Positions 1-7,363 of a DNA stretch of 64,000 bases are shown here, piece by piece (within the stretch, counting starts at the first letter, position 1; the number at the start of each line of letters is the position of its first letter). The stretch lies in the NCBI GenBank assembly GCA_963773625.1, contig CAVZCJ010000015.1, positions 124,001 to 188,000 of the forward strand, written 5' to 3'. A program made the translations under genes and the position numbers. This DNA is from DATARH01 sp963773625. Lineage in GTDB: Bacteria > Pseudomonadota > Alphaproteobacteria > ATCC43930 > CGMCC-115725. The notes beneath the pieces are model-generated. The model saw only the letters and a program-made list of their open reading frames with translations. It searched no databases and had not been told where the DNA came from.

Positions 1-1239
1 TGGCTGCTGTTCGGCTTGATGGCGAAGCTGGTGCGACTGCCAGGGCGGTTTCGCCGCAACCGCCGCGAGCGCCGCCGCCGCCATGGCGAGATCGCCTTGA
101 CCCGCGGGATGATCGCGCTCGCCGCCGGCGACGCGGATGGGGCGCAACGGTACGCCAGCCGCGCGGAAGCGCTGCTCGCACGCACGCCGCTGACGCTGTT
201 GCTCGCCGCCCAGGCGGCGCAGCTGGCTGGCGACGAGGCCGCGGCCCAAAACCGCTACACCGCAATGCTCGACGACAAGGACGGCGAGTTTTTGGGACTG
301 CGCGGGCTGCTCGGCCAAGCCCTCAAGGGGGGCGACAGCGAGGAGGCGCTGCGGCTGACCCGCCGCGCCATCGGCCTGCGCCCAAACGCGGCGTGGGTGT
401 TCGAAACGCTGTTCGCGCTGGAGATCGATGCCGGACGCTGGGAGGCTGCGCGCGACATACTCGACGGCGCGGCGCGGCGACACCTGTTGCCTGAAGCTCG
501 CGCGGCGCATCACCGCGCGGTCATCCTCTACCAGCTAAGTCTGGCCGCCGAGGTAGCGGGAGAGCGGCGGCGGGCGCTGTCGCTGGCAGCAAGCGCCGCG
601 GCGGCGGCTCCCGATCTGGCGCCGGCGGCGGTGCGTCATGCGCGGTTGCTGATCGACGAAGACAAACGCCGCGCGGCGCGGCGAGCGGTCGAGCGCGCCT
701 GGAGCGTTACGCCGCATCCCAGCTTGGCTCGGCTCTGGGCCGAGCTCGGTGGCGGCGCTCCGGCGCTGGAGCTGGTGACCTGGTTCGAGAAATTGGCGGC
801 ACACAATCCCGACGCGGCGGAAAGCCACGTCGCTGTCGCCGAGGCAGCACTGGCGGCGCAGCTTTGGGGCGAGGCGCGCCGCCATCTCGGCTTGGCAATC
901 GCCGCGGCCGCGCCGGACGGACCGTCGCGCCGGCTTTGCTTACTGCGAGCGCGCCTCGAGGAGAGCGAGCATCCGCAGTCAAATGCCGCTCGGGAGTGGA
1001 TGGACCACGCGCTCGCCGCGCCGCCCGACGCAGCCTATGTCTGCGCGCGCTGCGGCCGCGAAAACGGTGAGTGGCATGCTGTTTGTCCGCATTGCCACAG
1101 CTTCGATACGCTATCGTGGCGCACGCCGGCTTCCGCGCCCACCGCGGCGCCGAGCCTGCCCGCGGCTGAGGCGCAAGCGGCCACTCCGCTCCCGGCGATC
1201 CCCAATCGCTTGGCGACGGCCGGCCAATCGGATAGATAA
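1..1239 (+). CDS. hemY: HemY-like tetratricopeptide membrane protein (5' end outside window)
   Basis: The reading frame is already open at base 1, so the N-terminus lies upstream. The visible part starts with the end of a hydrophobic segment followed by a very basic stretch, then Ala-rich helical repeats of TPR type. Near the C-terminus two CxxC knuckles (CARC and CPHC, about bases 1044-1096) form a zinc ribbon, followed by a Pro/Ala tail. This matches the HemY N family of alphaproteobacteria, an inner-membrane protein usually encoded after hemC/hemD; its biochemical role is not established. Upstream haem genes would be expected but are not in the window. tRNA-Thr follows 20 bases after the stop. 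Confidence 0.8.
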   Translation, partial: WLLFGLMAKLVRLPGRFRRNRRERRRRHGEIALTRGMIALAAGDADGAQRYASRAEALLARTPLTLLLAAQAAQLAGDEAAAQNRYTAMLDDKDGEFLGLRGLLGQALKGGDSEEALRLTRRAIGLRPNAAWVFETLFALEIDAGRWEAARDILDGAARRHLLPEARAAHHRAVILYQLSLAAEVAGERRRALSLAASAAAAAPDLAPAAVRHARLLIDEDKRRAARRAVERAWSVTPHPSLARLWAELGGGAPALELVTWFEKLAAHNPDAAESHVAVAEAALAAQLWGEARRHLGLAIAAAAPDGPSRRLCLLRARLEESEHPQSNAAREWMDHALAAPPDAAYVCARCGRENGEWHAVCPHCHSFDTLSWRTPASAPTAAPSLPAAEAQAATPLPAIPNRLATAGQSDR

Positions 1240-1259
1240 GCGGCGCATCTCGCCCTGGC

Positions 1260-1334
1260 GCCCCGATAGCTCAGCGGTAGAGCACCCGCTTCGTAAGCGG
1301 TAGGTCGTCTGTTCAAATCAAACTCGGGGCACCA
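1260..1334 (+). tRNA. tRNA-Thr (anticodon CGT)
   Basis: A 75-nt cloverleaf including an encoded CCA. The acceptor stem GCCCCGA pairs with TCGGGGC; the D arm is GCTC/GAGC; the anticodon loop TTCGTAA gives anticodon CGT, reading the Thr codon ACG. The T arm has one mismatch and a loop of TTCAAAT. The outermost anticodon-stem pair is a C-T mismatch. It decodes the rarer G-ending Thr codon. Confidence 0.95.
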
Positions 1335-1425
1335 TCCCGCTCAAACTCATAGAACGCGCCCCGCAGGCGACAACCTCCCGACGGCCATTGCCAGGCACGC
1401 CGTTTCTCGGTGAGAACCTTGCCGA

Positions 1426-1581
1426 TCAGCAACTCAAAAAGACGGCCAGCACAACTGCGAGGAACACGCTGATCGCCGAGAACGTTGTGGCGTAGACGCG
1501 GCCGTCGTGTCTGGTGAATTGGCGGTCACTCCACCAATCGGAAAGTCGGGAACGGGCTGAGATCGAAGGCAAATCGGTCAT
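1426..1581 (-). CDS. 51-aa single-pass membrane protein, unknown function
   Basis: The start is the ATG at 1581, chosen for the AAGGAAGAG ribosome site just upstream; a longer in-frame opening to 1638 has no such site. The first 30 residues are polar and carry several Trp and Arg residues. The last 20 (from TTFSAISVF to the final Cys) form one transmembrane helix, so the protein is probably N-in with a short tail. I do not recognise the family. A perfect FNR/FixK-type dyad lies 57 bases upstream of the start, suggesting induction under low oxygen. Confidence 0.6.
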   Translation of the reverse strand: MTDLPSISARSRLSDWWSDRQFTRHDGRVYATTFSAISVFLAVVLAVFLSC

Positions 1582-1637
1582 GGCTCTTCCTTTCAGTAAC
1601 GCCGGAGAGAGCAGACTACGCCCTGTAAGGGCCATCA

Positions 1638-1651
1638 TTGATCTGGATCAA
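1638..1651 (-). promoter_or_regulatory. FNR/FixK-type binding site
   Basis: TTGATCTGGATCAA is an exact match to the TTGAT-N4-ATCAA consensus of the FNR/FixK family. On the minus strand a possible -10 element TAGTCT lies at 1613-1618, placing transcription start near 1605 and the dyad centre near -40, the usual position for activation by these regulators. The target would be the small membrane protein starting at 1581. The dyad is seen directly; activation is inferred. Confidence 0.7.
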
Positions 1652-1791
1652 TCGCGCGGCGGTACCTCGGAACTGCGATCTCGAAGCTTGTCGCGGCGTC
1701 ACCGGTCAAAGGCTTCTCGCGAATTTCGATGGCTTGCCTTTGCCGCGGCGTTGCGCCACCAATCGGTGGCGATCGCCGGAGCTCATAGGCA

Positions 1792-2160
1792 ATGAAAATC
1801 TCGCCAACCTGGCCGACCACGACCGCGCTTGCCGCGGCGCTCTATGTTCTCGCCGGATGGCACGTCGCGGCGGCGCAGACCCCCGAAAATCACTACAACG
1901 ACGATCTGCTAAAGATGTCGCCGCAGGAACAGGCCGCGAAGCTCGCCGAGCATTTGGGCCTGTGGTGCATCGGCACCAAGCCCTTCCTGATGGGCGTGAC
2001 CAAGGAAGGGCCGGCGAAGGGATACGCTTACTGGAGCATCGAGTGCGCCGGCGGGCAAAGCTACATGGTCCAGATTGCCCCCGACGGCCGGGGCGCGGCC
2101 GTCGATTGCAAGACGCTCAAAGAGAACGGCGAGGGGCGCGAGTGCTACAAGCCGTTTTAG
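1792..2160 (+). CDS. Secreted hypothetical protein (122 aa)
   Basis: An N-terminal signal sequence with a hydrophobic core runs to a likely cleavage after VAAA near residue 28. The mature part of about 95 residues has three Cys residues (in WCIG, SIECAGG and VDCKT) and a fourth near the end (REC), so two periplasmic disulfides are possible. It ends with KPF. No family is recognised. The stop codon overlaps that of the convergent gene on the other strand by a few bases. Confidence 0.65.
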   Translation: MKISPTWPTTTALAAALYVLAGWHVAAAQTPENHYNDDLLKMSPQEQAAKLAEHLGLWCIGTKPFLMGVTKEGPAKGYAYWSIECAGGQSYMVQIAPDGRGAAVDCKTLKENGEGRECYKPF

Positions 2161-2537
2161 TGATGGTGCCAACCGCCGCCCCAGCCGTGGTGCCAGCCGC
2201 CCCAGCCGCCGCGCCAGCCACCGCCCCAGCCCCAACCGAGTGACACGCCGACCGGGTAGTAGGGATAGCTGTAATAGGGGTAGGCATAAGGATAGGAGTA
2301 AGCAGAGTACGGGTAGCCATAGTAGGGGTAGACCGGCGCCGGATAGACGGGCGCTGGGTAGGGCTGCGGCACCGCGGCGGCCACGGGCGCAGGCTGAACC
2401 GGCGCCGGTTGTGCGGGAGCCGCCGTCGAGAGCCGGTTGAGCTCCAGACGATTCAGATCTTCGGACGTCTGCGCCCAAGCCGGCGCCGCAATTGCCAGAG
2501 CGGCGACCAGCGCGGCCCCCGTCACCAGATGTTTCAT
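2157..2537 (-). CDS. Secreted Tyr/Pro/Gly-rich protein (126 aa)
   Basis: The start at 2537 follows a GGGAG ribosome site. A clean signal peptide ends in AWAQ near residue 23. Then come a short polar segment, a Pro/Ala/Val stretch, a run of repeated Y-P and Y-S units, and finally a Trp/Gly/His-rich tail ending in WHHH. Such low-complexity secreted proteins are common in Rhizobiales and are usually unannotated. The His-rich end could bind metal, but that is a guess. The gene is convergent with, and its stop overlaps, the preceding plus-strand gene. Confidence 0.65.
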   Translation of the reverse strand: MKHLVTGAALVAALAIAAPAWAQTSEDLNRLELNRLSTAAPAQPAPVQPAPVAAAVPQPYPAPVYPAPVYPYYGYPYSAYSYPYAYPYYSYPYYPVGVSLGWGWGGGWRGGWGGWHHGWGGGWHHH

Positions 2538-2978
2538 CGCAAACTCCCTTCGTCGAGTGACTCGACGATTCTTAAATAGGCGCTGCGCGCCGCCGCGGGG
2601 AGGCCCCCACAGCATGAATGGCTGGCATGGCTGCCTCTACTGTCCCGTTATGGCCGTGCCTCCCGGAGCGGAGCGGGAAAGCGAATGCGCGATAGTCGGC
2701 TGAAACAAAGACGCGATATTAATAACTGAAACAGGATGTGACAGAATTGCCCGAAAAATGACATGATTGCTATTTACCAAATAATGATTGGGTCAGGCGG
2801 GGCACGGGGAAAATCACGTTTGTTTTGACTGTACGATGAGACCTTAAAGGGCCTCAAGAATAGTCGCCATTCGCGCGGCTTTTCGTAGCATGAATTCTAC
2901 CGAAGATTAAACACAGCGGTCTTCCGACCGTTGCACTGCTGCGTGCTGACTTTTCTTTAACAACTCGAGGGGTGGTGC
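2538..2978. other. Intergenic region, no gene recognised
   Basis: About 440 bases. The part from about 2700 is clearly more AT-rich than its surroundings and probably holds promoters for the divergent genes at 2537 and 2979. No tRNA-like or convincing terminator structure was found. Confidence 0.5.
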
Positions 2979-3311
2979 ATGACCGCACCGGCATTGATCG
3001 CGTTGCTCGTTGGGGTAGGATTTCCACCGCCACAGGCGGAGGCAATCGCCGTTTATTCATCCAGCCAGGCGGGCCAACAACTCGACCCTTGCGCCACATC
3101 GTCGATGGGCGACGGATTGTTCGGGCTGACCCAGCGATTGCGCCACGACCTGCATCGCGAGGCCGGAACCACGGGCTGCGTCCCGGCCGCGGCGCAGGTC
3201 AACTTCATCGCGCACGCCTGGCCGGAGCATTACCCGAATTGCGCCGCGCGTTTCGCTCGCGGGGATCTGCGCGCCTTCCGCAAGTGCTTCGGCCTCGGCC
3301 AGGGGAATTAG
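2979..3311 (+). CDS. Small protein with possible lysozyme-like fold (110 aa)
   Basis: The ATG follows a purine-rich GAGGGGTGG. The middle contains LDPCATSS then GDGLFGLTQ, and later QVNFIAHAWPEHY and CFGLG. This spacing resembles lysozyme-like or transglycosylase domains, where a catalytic Glu normally precedes the LDP segment; here that place reads YSSSQAG, so the Glu seems absent. It may be an inactive lysozyme-like protein or something unrelated. There are three Cys residues. The first 20 residues are hydrophobic but not a typical signal peptide. The 3' end overlaps the convergent MetE-like gene by 4 bases. Confidence 0.45.
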   Translation: MTAPALIALLVGVGFPPPQAEAIAVYSSSQAGQQLDPCATSSMGDGLFGLTQRLRHDLHREAGTTGCVPAAAQVNFIAHAWPEHYPNCAARFARGDLRAFRKCFGLGQGN

Positions 3312-4471
3312 AACAAGCGGTCGGTGGCGATCTTGGCGCCGTCGGCCATCGCCCGCAGCTTGGCCCAGACCACGTCCTCGGGCACGCGGCCCATGCCGGC
3401 CGAGGTGTCGAAGCCGCAATCGGTCGCGGCCATGACCCGATGGGGATCGCCGACCGCCTGCGCCACGCGCTCCAGCCGGTCGGCGACGACCTCCGGGTGC
3501 TCGATGAAATTGGTGAGGTCGTCGATCACCCCGGCGGCGATGATCTGATCGCCGGCGAGCCGGTGCTTCGCCAGCACCTTGTATTCGTGCTGGTGGCGCG
3601 GGTTGGCGAAGGGCAGCACGTAGCCGCCGACATTGGCCTTGAGCAGTATCGGCAGGATGTCTTCCAACGGCACGTCGCGGTCGTGCGGACCCTCGTAATT
3701 GCCCCAGCAGACATGGAGGCGCACCCGGTCGCGCGGGATATTCGCGATGGCGGTGTTGATCGCGGCGACGACGCGCTCGACAAAGCCGAGGAAATCGCCG
3801 AGCGGGCGCTCGTTGAATGAGAGATGCCGCTCCAGCGCGAGATCGGGGCAATCAAGCTGCAGCAGGAAACCGTTGTCGACGATCGCCTCGTACTCGATCC
3901 TGAGCGCCGCGGCGACGGCGGCGAGATAGGCTTCCTCGCTGTCGTAATATTCGTTCTTCATCGCGCCGACGATGATCCCGGGCGAGGGCGCGGTAAGGAA
4001 CGGCTCGACAAAGCCTTTTGCCTTGCCGTCGAGCGCGGCGCGGAAATCGCGGCATTCCTCCTGCACGGCGTTGGGGTCGATATAGCTGATCGGGCCGATC
4101 GTCTTCGGCGGGTCCATGTTCGACACCGCTTCGCGACCGGCCAGCATCTGCCGCATCTCGGCTTTTAACAGCGGATAGCGCTCGACATCGCCGCGCGGCC
4201 AGCGCGTCCAGCTCGAACCGAACCCGGTCATCCGGCGGCGGACGTAGAGGAAGAACGCCTCGCGCTGCTGCTCGCCGTTATTGCCGATATCGACGCCAGC
4301 GGCGACCTGCTTGTCGATGATCTGGTCAAGCGCCGCTTTGCCGAGCCGGTCGAGCTCCCGCTCGTCGATCGCCTCGCCTCGGGTTCGGCGGACATAAAGC
4401 CGAGTCAGCTCCGGCGGTCGCGGTAGGCTCCCTGTATGGGTGGTCAGGATGCGCTCGGTGCTCCACAGCAT
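3308..4471 (-). CDS. MetE C-terminal-like (cobalamin-independent methionine synthase II) family protein
   Basis: At 387 aa it is half the length of MetE and corresponds to its C-terminal barrel. It opens with TTHTGSLPRP, carries LHVCWGNYEGPH (His and Cys as candidate zinc ligands) near residue 255, and ends with the ATDCGF motif supplying a further Cys. These are hallmarks of the stand-alone Meth_synt_2 family. Members transfer or cleave carbon-sulfur bonds; some are related to epoxyalkane:coenzyme M transferases. The true substrate is unknown and it is not expected to replace MetE. It is transcribed alone, divergently from rlmB. Confidence 0.8.
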   Translation of the reverse strand: MLWSTERILTTHTGSLPRPPELTRLYVRRTRGEAIDERELDRLGKAALDQIIDKQVAAGVDIGNNGEQQREAFFLYVRRRMTGFGSSWTRWPRGDVERYPLLKAEMRQMLAGREAVSNMDPPKTIGPISYIDPNAVQEECRDFRAALDGKAKGFVEPFLTAPSPGIIVGAMKNEYYDSEEAYLAAVAAALRIEYEAIVDNGFLLQLDCPDLALERHLSFNERPLGDFLGFVERVVAAINTAIANIPRDRVRLHVCWGNYEGPHDRDVPLEDILPILLKANVGGYVLPFANPRHQHEYKVLAKHRLAGDQIIAAGVIDDLTNFIEHPEVVADRLERVAQAVGDPHRVMAATDCGFDTSAGMGRVPEDVVWAKLRAMADGAKIATDRLF

Positions 4472-4604
4472 GGCGGCGTCTCTCCCGCTAGATTAGGGTC
4501 TACTCGAAGGGTTGAAGGGGATCGTGGCATTGCCGGCGAGGCGACGCAATCGGGGATCCGAGCGACCGCGATCAAGACACATCGCGGGATCGGGGCGCTC
4601 GTCA

Positions 4605-5354
4605 ATGCATGGCGGGCACTGGCTCTACGGCCGTCACGCGGTCGAGGCGGCGCTCGCCAATCCCCAGCGGCGCTGGCGTCGGCTGACCGCGCTTCCGGCG
4701 CAGGAAGAAGAGGCACGCGAGTTGGTCGCGGGCGCGCGAGCTGAGCGTCGCGGCGACGGTGAGGCTATCCGCCTTCTCGATCGCGACGGATTTGTCGTGC
4801 TGCTCGGCGACGGCGCGGTGCACCAGGGCCTGGCGCTCGAGGTCGAGCCGCTTGAAACGGCCGACCTCGACGACGTGCTGCGCGCGGTTCACGGCACGCC
4901 ACGCGCGGTGATCGTCGTGCTCGACCAGGTCAGCGACCCGCAGAATGTCGGAGCGGCGCTGCGCGCCGCGGCGGCGTTCGGGGCGTGCGGCGTGATCGTC
5001 GCCGCGCATGGCGCCCCGGCGGCCACCGGCACGCTTGCCAAGGCCGCCTCAGGCGCCCTCGATCTGGTGCCGCTGATCGAAGAGGTCAACATTGCCCGCG
5101 CGCTCGACCGGCTGAAGGAGGCAGGCTTTTGGTGCTGCGGGCTCGACGAGCACGCCACAACCGAGCTCGCCGCGCTTGATCTCGGACCGTTTGTGGCGCT
5201 GGTGCTGGGCGCGGAGGGAACCGGCCTCAGGCGGCTGGTGCGCGAGCGCTGCGATCACCTGGCGCGACTGCCGACGAGCGCGGCGATGCCTAGCCTCAAC
5301 GTCTCGACCGCGGCGGCGATTGCGCTCTACGCGCTAAAGGGTCAGGCCAGCTGA
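4605..5354 (+). CDS. rlmB: 23S rRNA 2'-O-methyltransferase, RlmB/SpoU family
   Basis: It has an N-terminal substrate-binding domain starting WLYGRHAVEAAL and a C-terminal SpoU knot with DQVSDPQNVGAALRAA (motif 1), LVLGAEGTGLRR (motif 2) and MPSLNVSTAAAIALY (motif 3). These are diagnostic for the SPOUT family; RlmB methylates G2251 of 23S rRNA in E. coli. The ATG at 4605 gives 249 aa. A TTG at 4512 would add a basic extension like that seen in some alphaproteobacterial homologues, so the start is uncertain. Its 3' end overlaps the convergent small gene by 13 bases. Confidence 0.85.
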   Translation: MHGGHWLYGRHAVEAALANPQRRWRRLTALPAQEEEARELVAGARAERRGDGEAIRLLDRDGFVVLLGDGAVHQGLALEVEPLETADLDDVLRAVHGTPRAVIVVLDQVSDPQNVGAALRAAAAFGACGVIVAAHGAPAATGTLAKAASGALDLVPLIEEVNIARALDRLKEAGFWCCGLDEHATTELAALDLGPFVALVLGAEGTGLRRLVRERCDHLARLPTSAAMPSLNVSTAAAIALYALKGQAS

Positions 5355-5542
5355 CTCTCGACCCGCGCGAGCGACGCCCAGAGAAACACCACGATCCAAC
5401 CGATCAACGTCCAGCCGAAGACGATGTTAAGCACAGCGATTCCCGCGCGCTGCGGGTGCTCGCGGCTGTAGGCGATCAGCGTCGGCAGCAGGTAGATGAG
5501 CACGATCAGCGCCATCACGATGACGGTCGTCGTGTTTTCCAA
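5342..5542 (-). CDS. Small membrane protein, superinfection-immunity (Imm) type
   Basis: The 66-aa product has two transmembrane helices, ALIVLIYLLPTLIAYS and then LNIVFGWTLIGWIVVFLWA, with REHPQR between them. That pattern fits the family named after phage T4 Imm. Most bacterial members are chromosomal and of unknown role. The best start is TTG at 5542, eight bases after an AGGAG. There is no other phage gene nearby, so the family name should not be read as function. It overlaps the 3' end of rlmB on the opposite strand. Confidence 0.65.
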   Translation of the reverse strand: MENTTTVIVMALIVLIYLLPTLIAYSREHPQRAGIAVLNIVFGWTLIGWIVVFLWASLARVESQLA

Positions 5543-5706
5543 GATGCCGTCTCCTGTCGGTGCCCGGGCGCGGCCGTTATGATACTCCGCGTCCGCCGCG
5601 AAGCCAATTGCCGCCGATGCGCCGCCGCCCCGGCAACAAAACCGCTGCCGGCCGGACGCCGACGGCCTATGATGGGCGTCGGCATCCGTCAGCAAACGAG
5701 CGGCTC

Positions 5707-7200
5707 ATGACCGATATCAGCCATTACATCGACGGCAAGCGCGTGGCCGGCAAAAGCGGCCGTCGCGGCGATGTGTTCAACCCCGCGACCGGCGAGAAGG
5801 TGCGGCAGGTCGACTTCGCCAGTGGCGCGGAGGTGGACGCCGCCGTGCAGTCGGCCGCCAAGGCCTTTCCGGGCTGGGCCGCCACCCCGCCGCTAACCCG
5901 CGCGCGCGTCCTGTTCAAGTTTCTCGAGCTGATGAACCGCGAGCAGGACAACCTGGCGCGGATCATCTCCGAAGAGCATGGCAAGGTCTTCTCCGACGCG
6001 CAGGGCGAGGTCACCCGCGGTGTCGAGGTGGTCGAGTTCGCCTGCGGCATTCCGCACCTGTTGAAGGGCGAGTTTACCGAGCAGGTCGGGCGCGGCATCG
6101 ACTCTTGGTCGGTGCGTCAACCGTTGGGGGTCTGCGCCGGTATCACCCCGTTCAATTTTCCGGCGATGGTGCCGATGTGGATGTTCCCGATGGCGCTCGC
6201 CACCGGCAACACCTTCATCCTGAAGCCGTCGGAACGCGACCCCTCGGCCGGTATCCGCATCGCTGAATTGCTGACCGAAGCCGGGCTGCCGCCGGGCGTC
6301 TTCAATGTCGTCAACGGCGACAAGGAGGCGGTGGACGCGATCCTGCATCATCCGCAAGTCGCGGCGGTGAGCTTTGTCGGCTCGACCGCGATCGCCGAGT
6401 ACATCTACACCAACGCCGCGGCCGCGGGGAAACGAGTGCAGGCGCTGGGCGGCGCCAAGAACCACATGGTGGTGATGCCCGACGCCGATCTCGACCAGGC
6501 GACCGACGCGCTGATGGGCGCGGCCTATGGCGCGGCCGGCGAGCGCTGCATGGCGGTGTCGGTCGCGGTCGCGGTCGGCGGGGTCGGCGACAAGCTCATG
6601 GACAGACTGGTGCCGCGGGTGCGGGCGCTCAAGATCGGCCCCGGCACCGACCCCGAGGCCGAGATGGGCCCGCTCGTCACCAAGCAGCACTACGACAAGG
6701 TGCGCTCCTATGTCGATCTCGGGGTCAAGGAAGGCGCCAAGCTCGTCGTCGACGGGCGCGACTTGAAGCTACAGGGCTACGAGAACGGGTTCTTCCTCGG
6801 CGGCTGCGTCTTCGACGAGGTCAAGCCGGAGATGCGCATCTACAAGGAGGAAATCTTCGGGCCGGTGCTGTCGGTGGTGCGCGCCGAGAGTTTCGACGAG
6901 GCGACAAAGCTCGTCAGCGACCACGAATACGGCAACGGCGCCGCGATCTTTACCCGCGACGGCGACGCCGCGCGCGAGTTCTCCAACCGGGTGCAGATCG
7001 GCATGATCGGGGTCAACGTGCCGATCCCGGTGCCGATGGCGTTTCACAGCTTTGGCGGCTGGAAGCGCTCGCTGTTCGGCGACATGGCGGTCTACGGCAC
7101 GGAGGGGGTGCGGTTCTACACCCGCCTCAAGACGGTGACCGCGCGCTGGCCGACCGGCATCCGCGCCGGCGCAGAATACGTGATGCCGACGATGCGGTAG
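5707..7200 (+). CDS. mmsA: CoA-acylating methylmalonate-semialdehyde dehydrogenase
   Basis: The 497-aa product is full length. It carries the aldehyde dehydrogenase fold with the cofactor-binding FVGSTAIAEYIY, the catalytic Cys in AAGERCMA near residue 280, and the MmsA-typical start HYIDGKR and end TRLKTVTARWP. The enzyme converts methylmalonate or malonate semialdehyde to propionyl- or acetyl-CoA in valine and inositol catabolism. Unlike most aldehyde dehydrogenases it needs CoA. The start is the ATG at 5707; an upstream in-frame opening lacks conserved sequence. Usual partners such as mmsB are not adjacent. Confidence 0.92.
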   Translation: MTDISHYIDGKRVAGKSGRRGDVFNPATGEKVRQVDFASGAEVDAAVQSAAKAFPGWAATPPLTRARVLFKFLELMNREQDNLARIISEEHGKVFSDAQGEVTRGVEVVEFACGIPHLLKGEFTEQVGRGIDSWSVRQPLGVCAGITPFNFPAMVPMWMFPMALATGNTFILKPSERDPSAGIRIAELLTEAGLPPGVFNVVNGDKEAVDAILHHPQVAAVSFVGSTAIAEYIYTNAAAAGKRVQALGGAKNHMVVMPDADLDQATDALMGAAYGAAGERCMAVSVAVAVGGVGDKLMDRLVPRVRALKIGPGTDPEAEMGPLVTKQHYDKVRSYVDLGVKEGAKLVVDGRDLKLQGYENGFFLGGCVFDEVKPEMRIYKEEIFGPVLSVVRAESFDEATKLVSDHEYGNGAAIFTRDGDAAREFSNRVQIGMIGVNVPIPVPMAFHSFGGWKRSLFGDMAVYGTEGVRFYTRLKTVTARWPTGIRAGAEYVMPTMR

Positions 7201-7363
7201 GCGACCGGGTGCGTTGGCTACGACGGCTGACGCGCGAATGCGACAATTAGAGCCGAATTAACGCTTGCGCCGGTAAGACTTAGGCCCATCTTGTAAATCG
7301 GCAGCGGCCTCGCCGGGGGTTAACCCCAGCGGGGACGGCGGTGCGCATTTTGCGCGGTGGGCG

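Noticed and set aside
5342..5542. A prophage signal from the superinfection-immunity-type gene
   Set aside because: No other phage gene is near; most members of this family are ordinary chromosomal genes.
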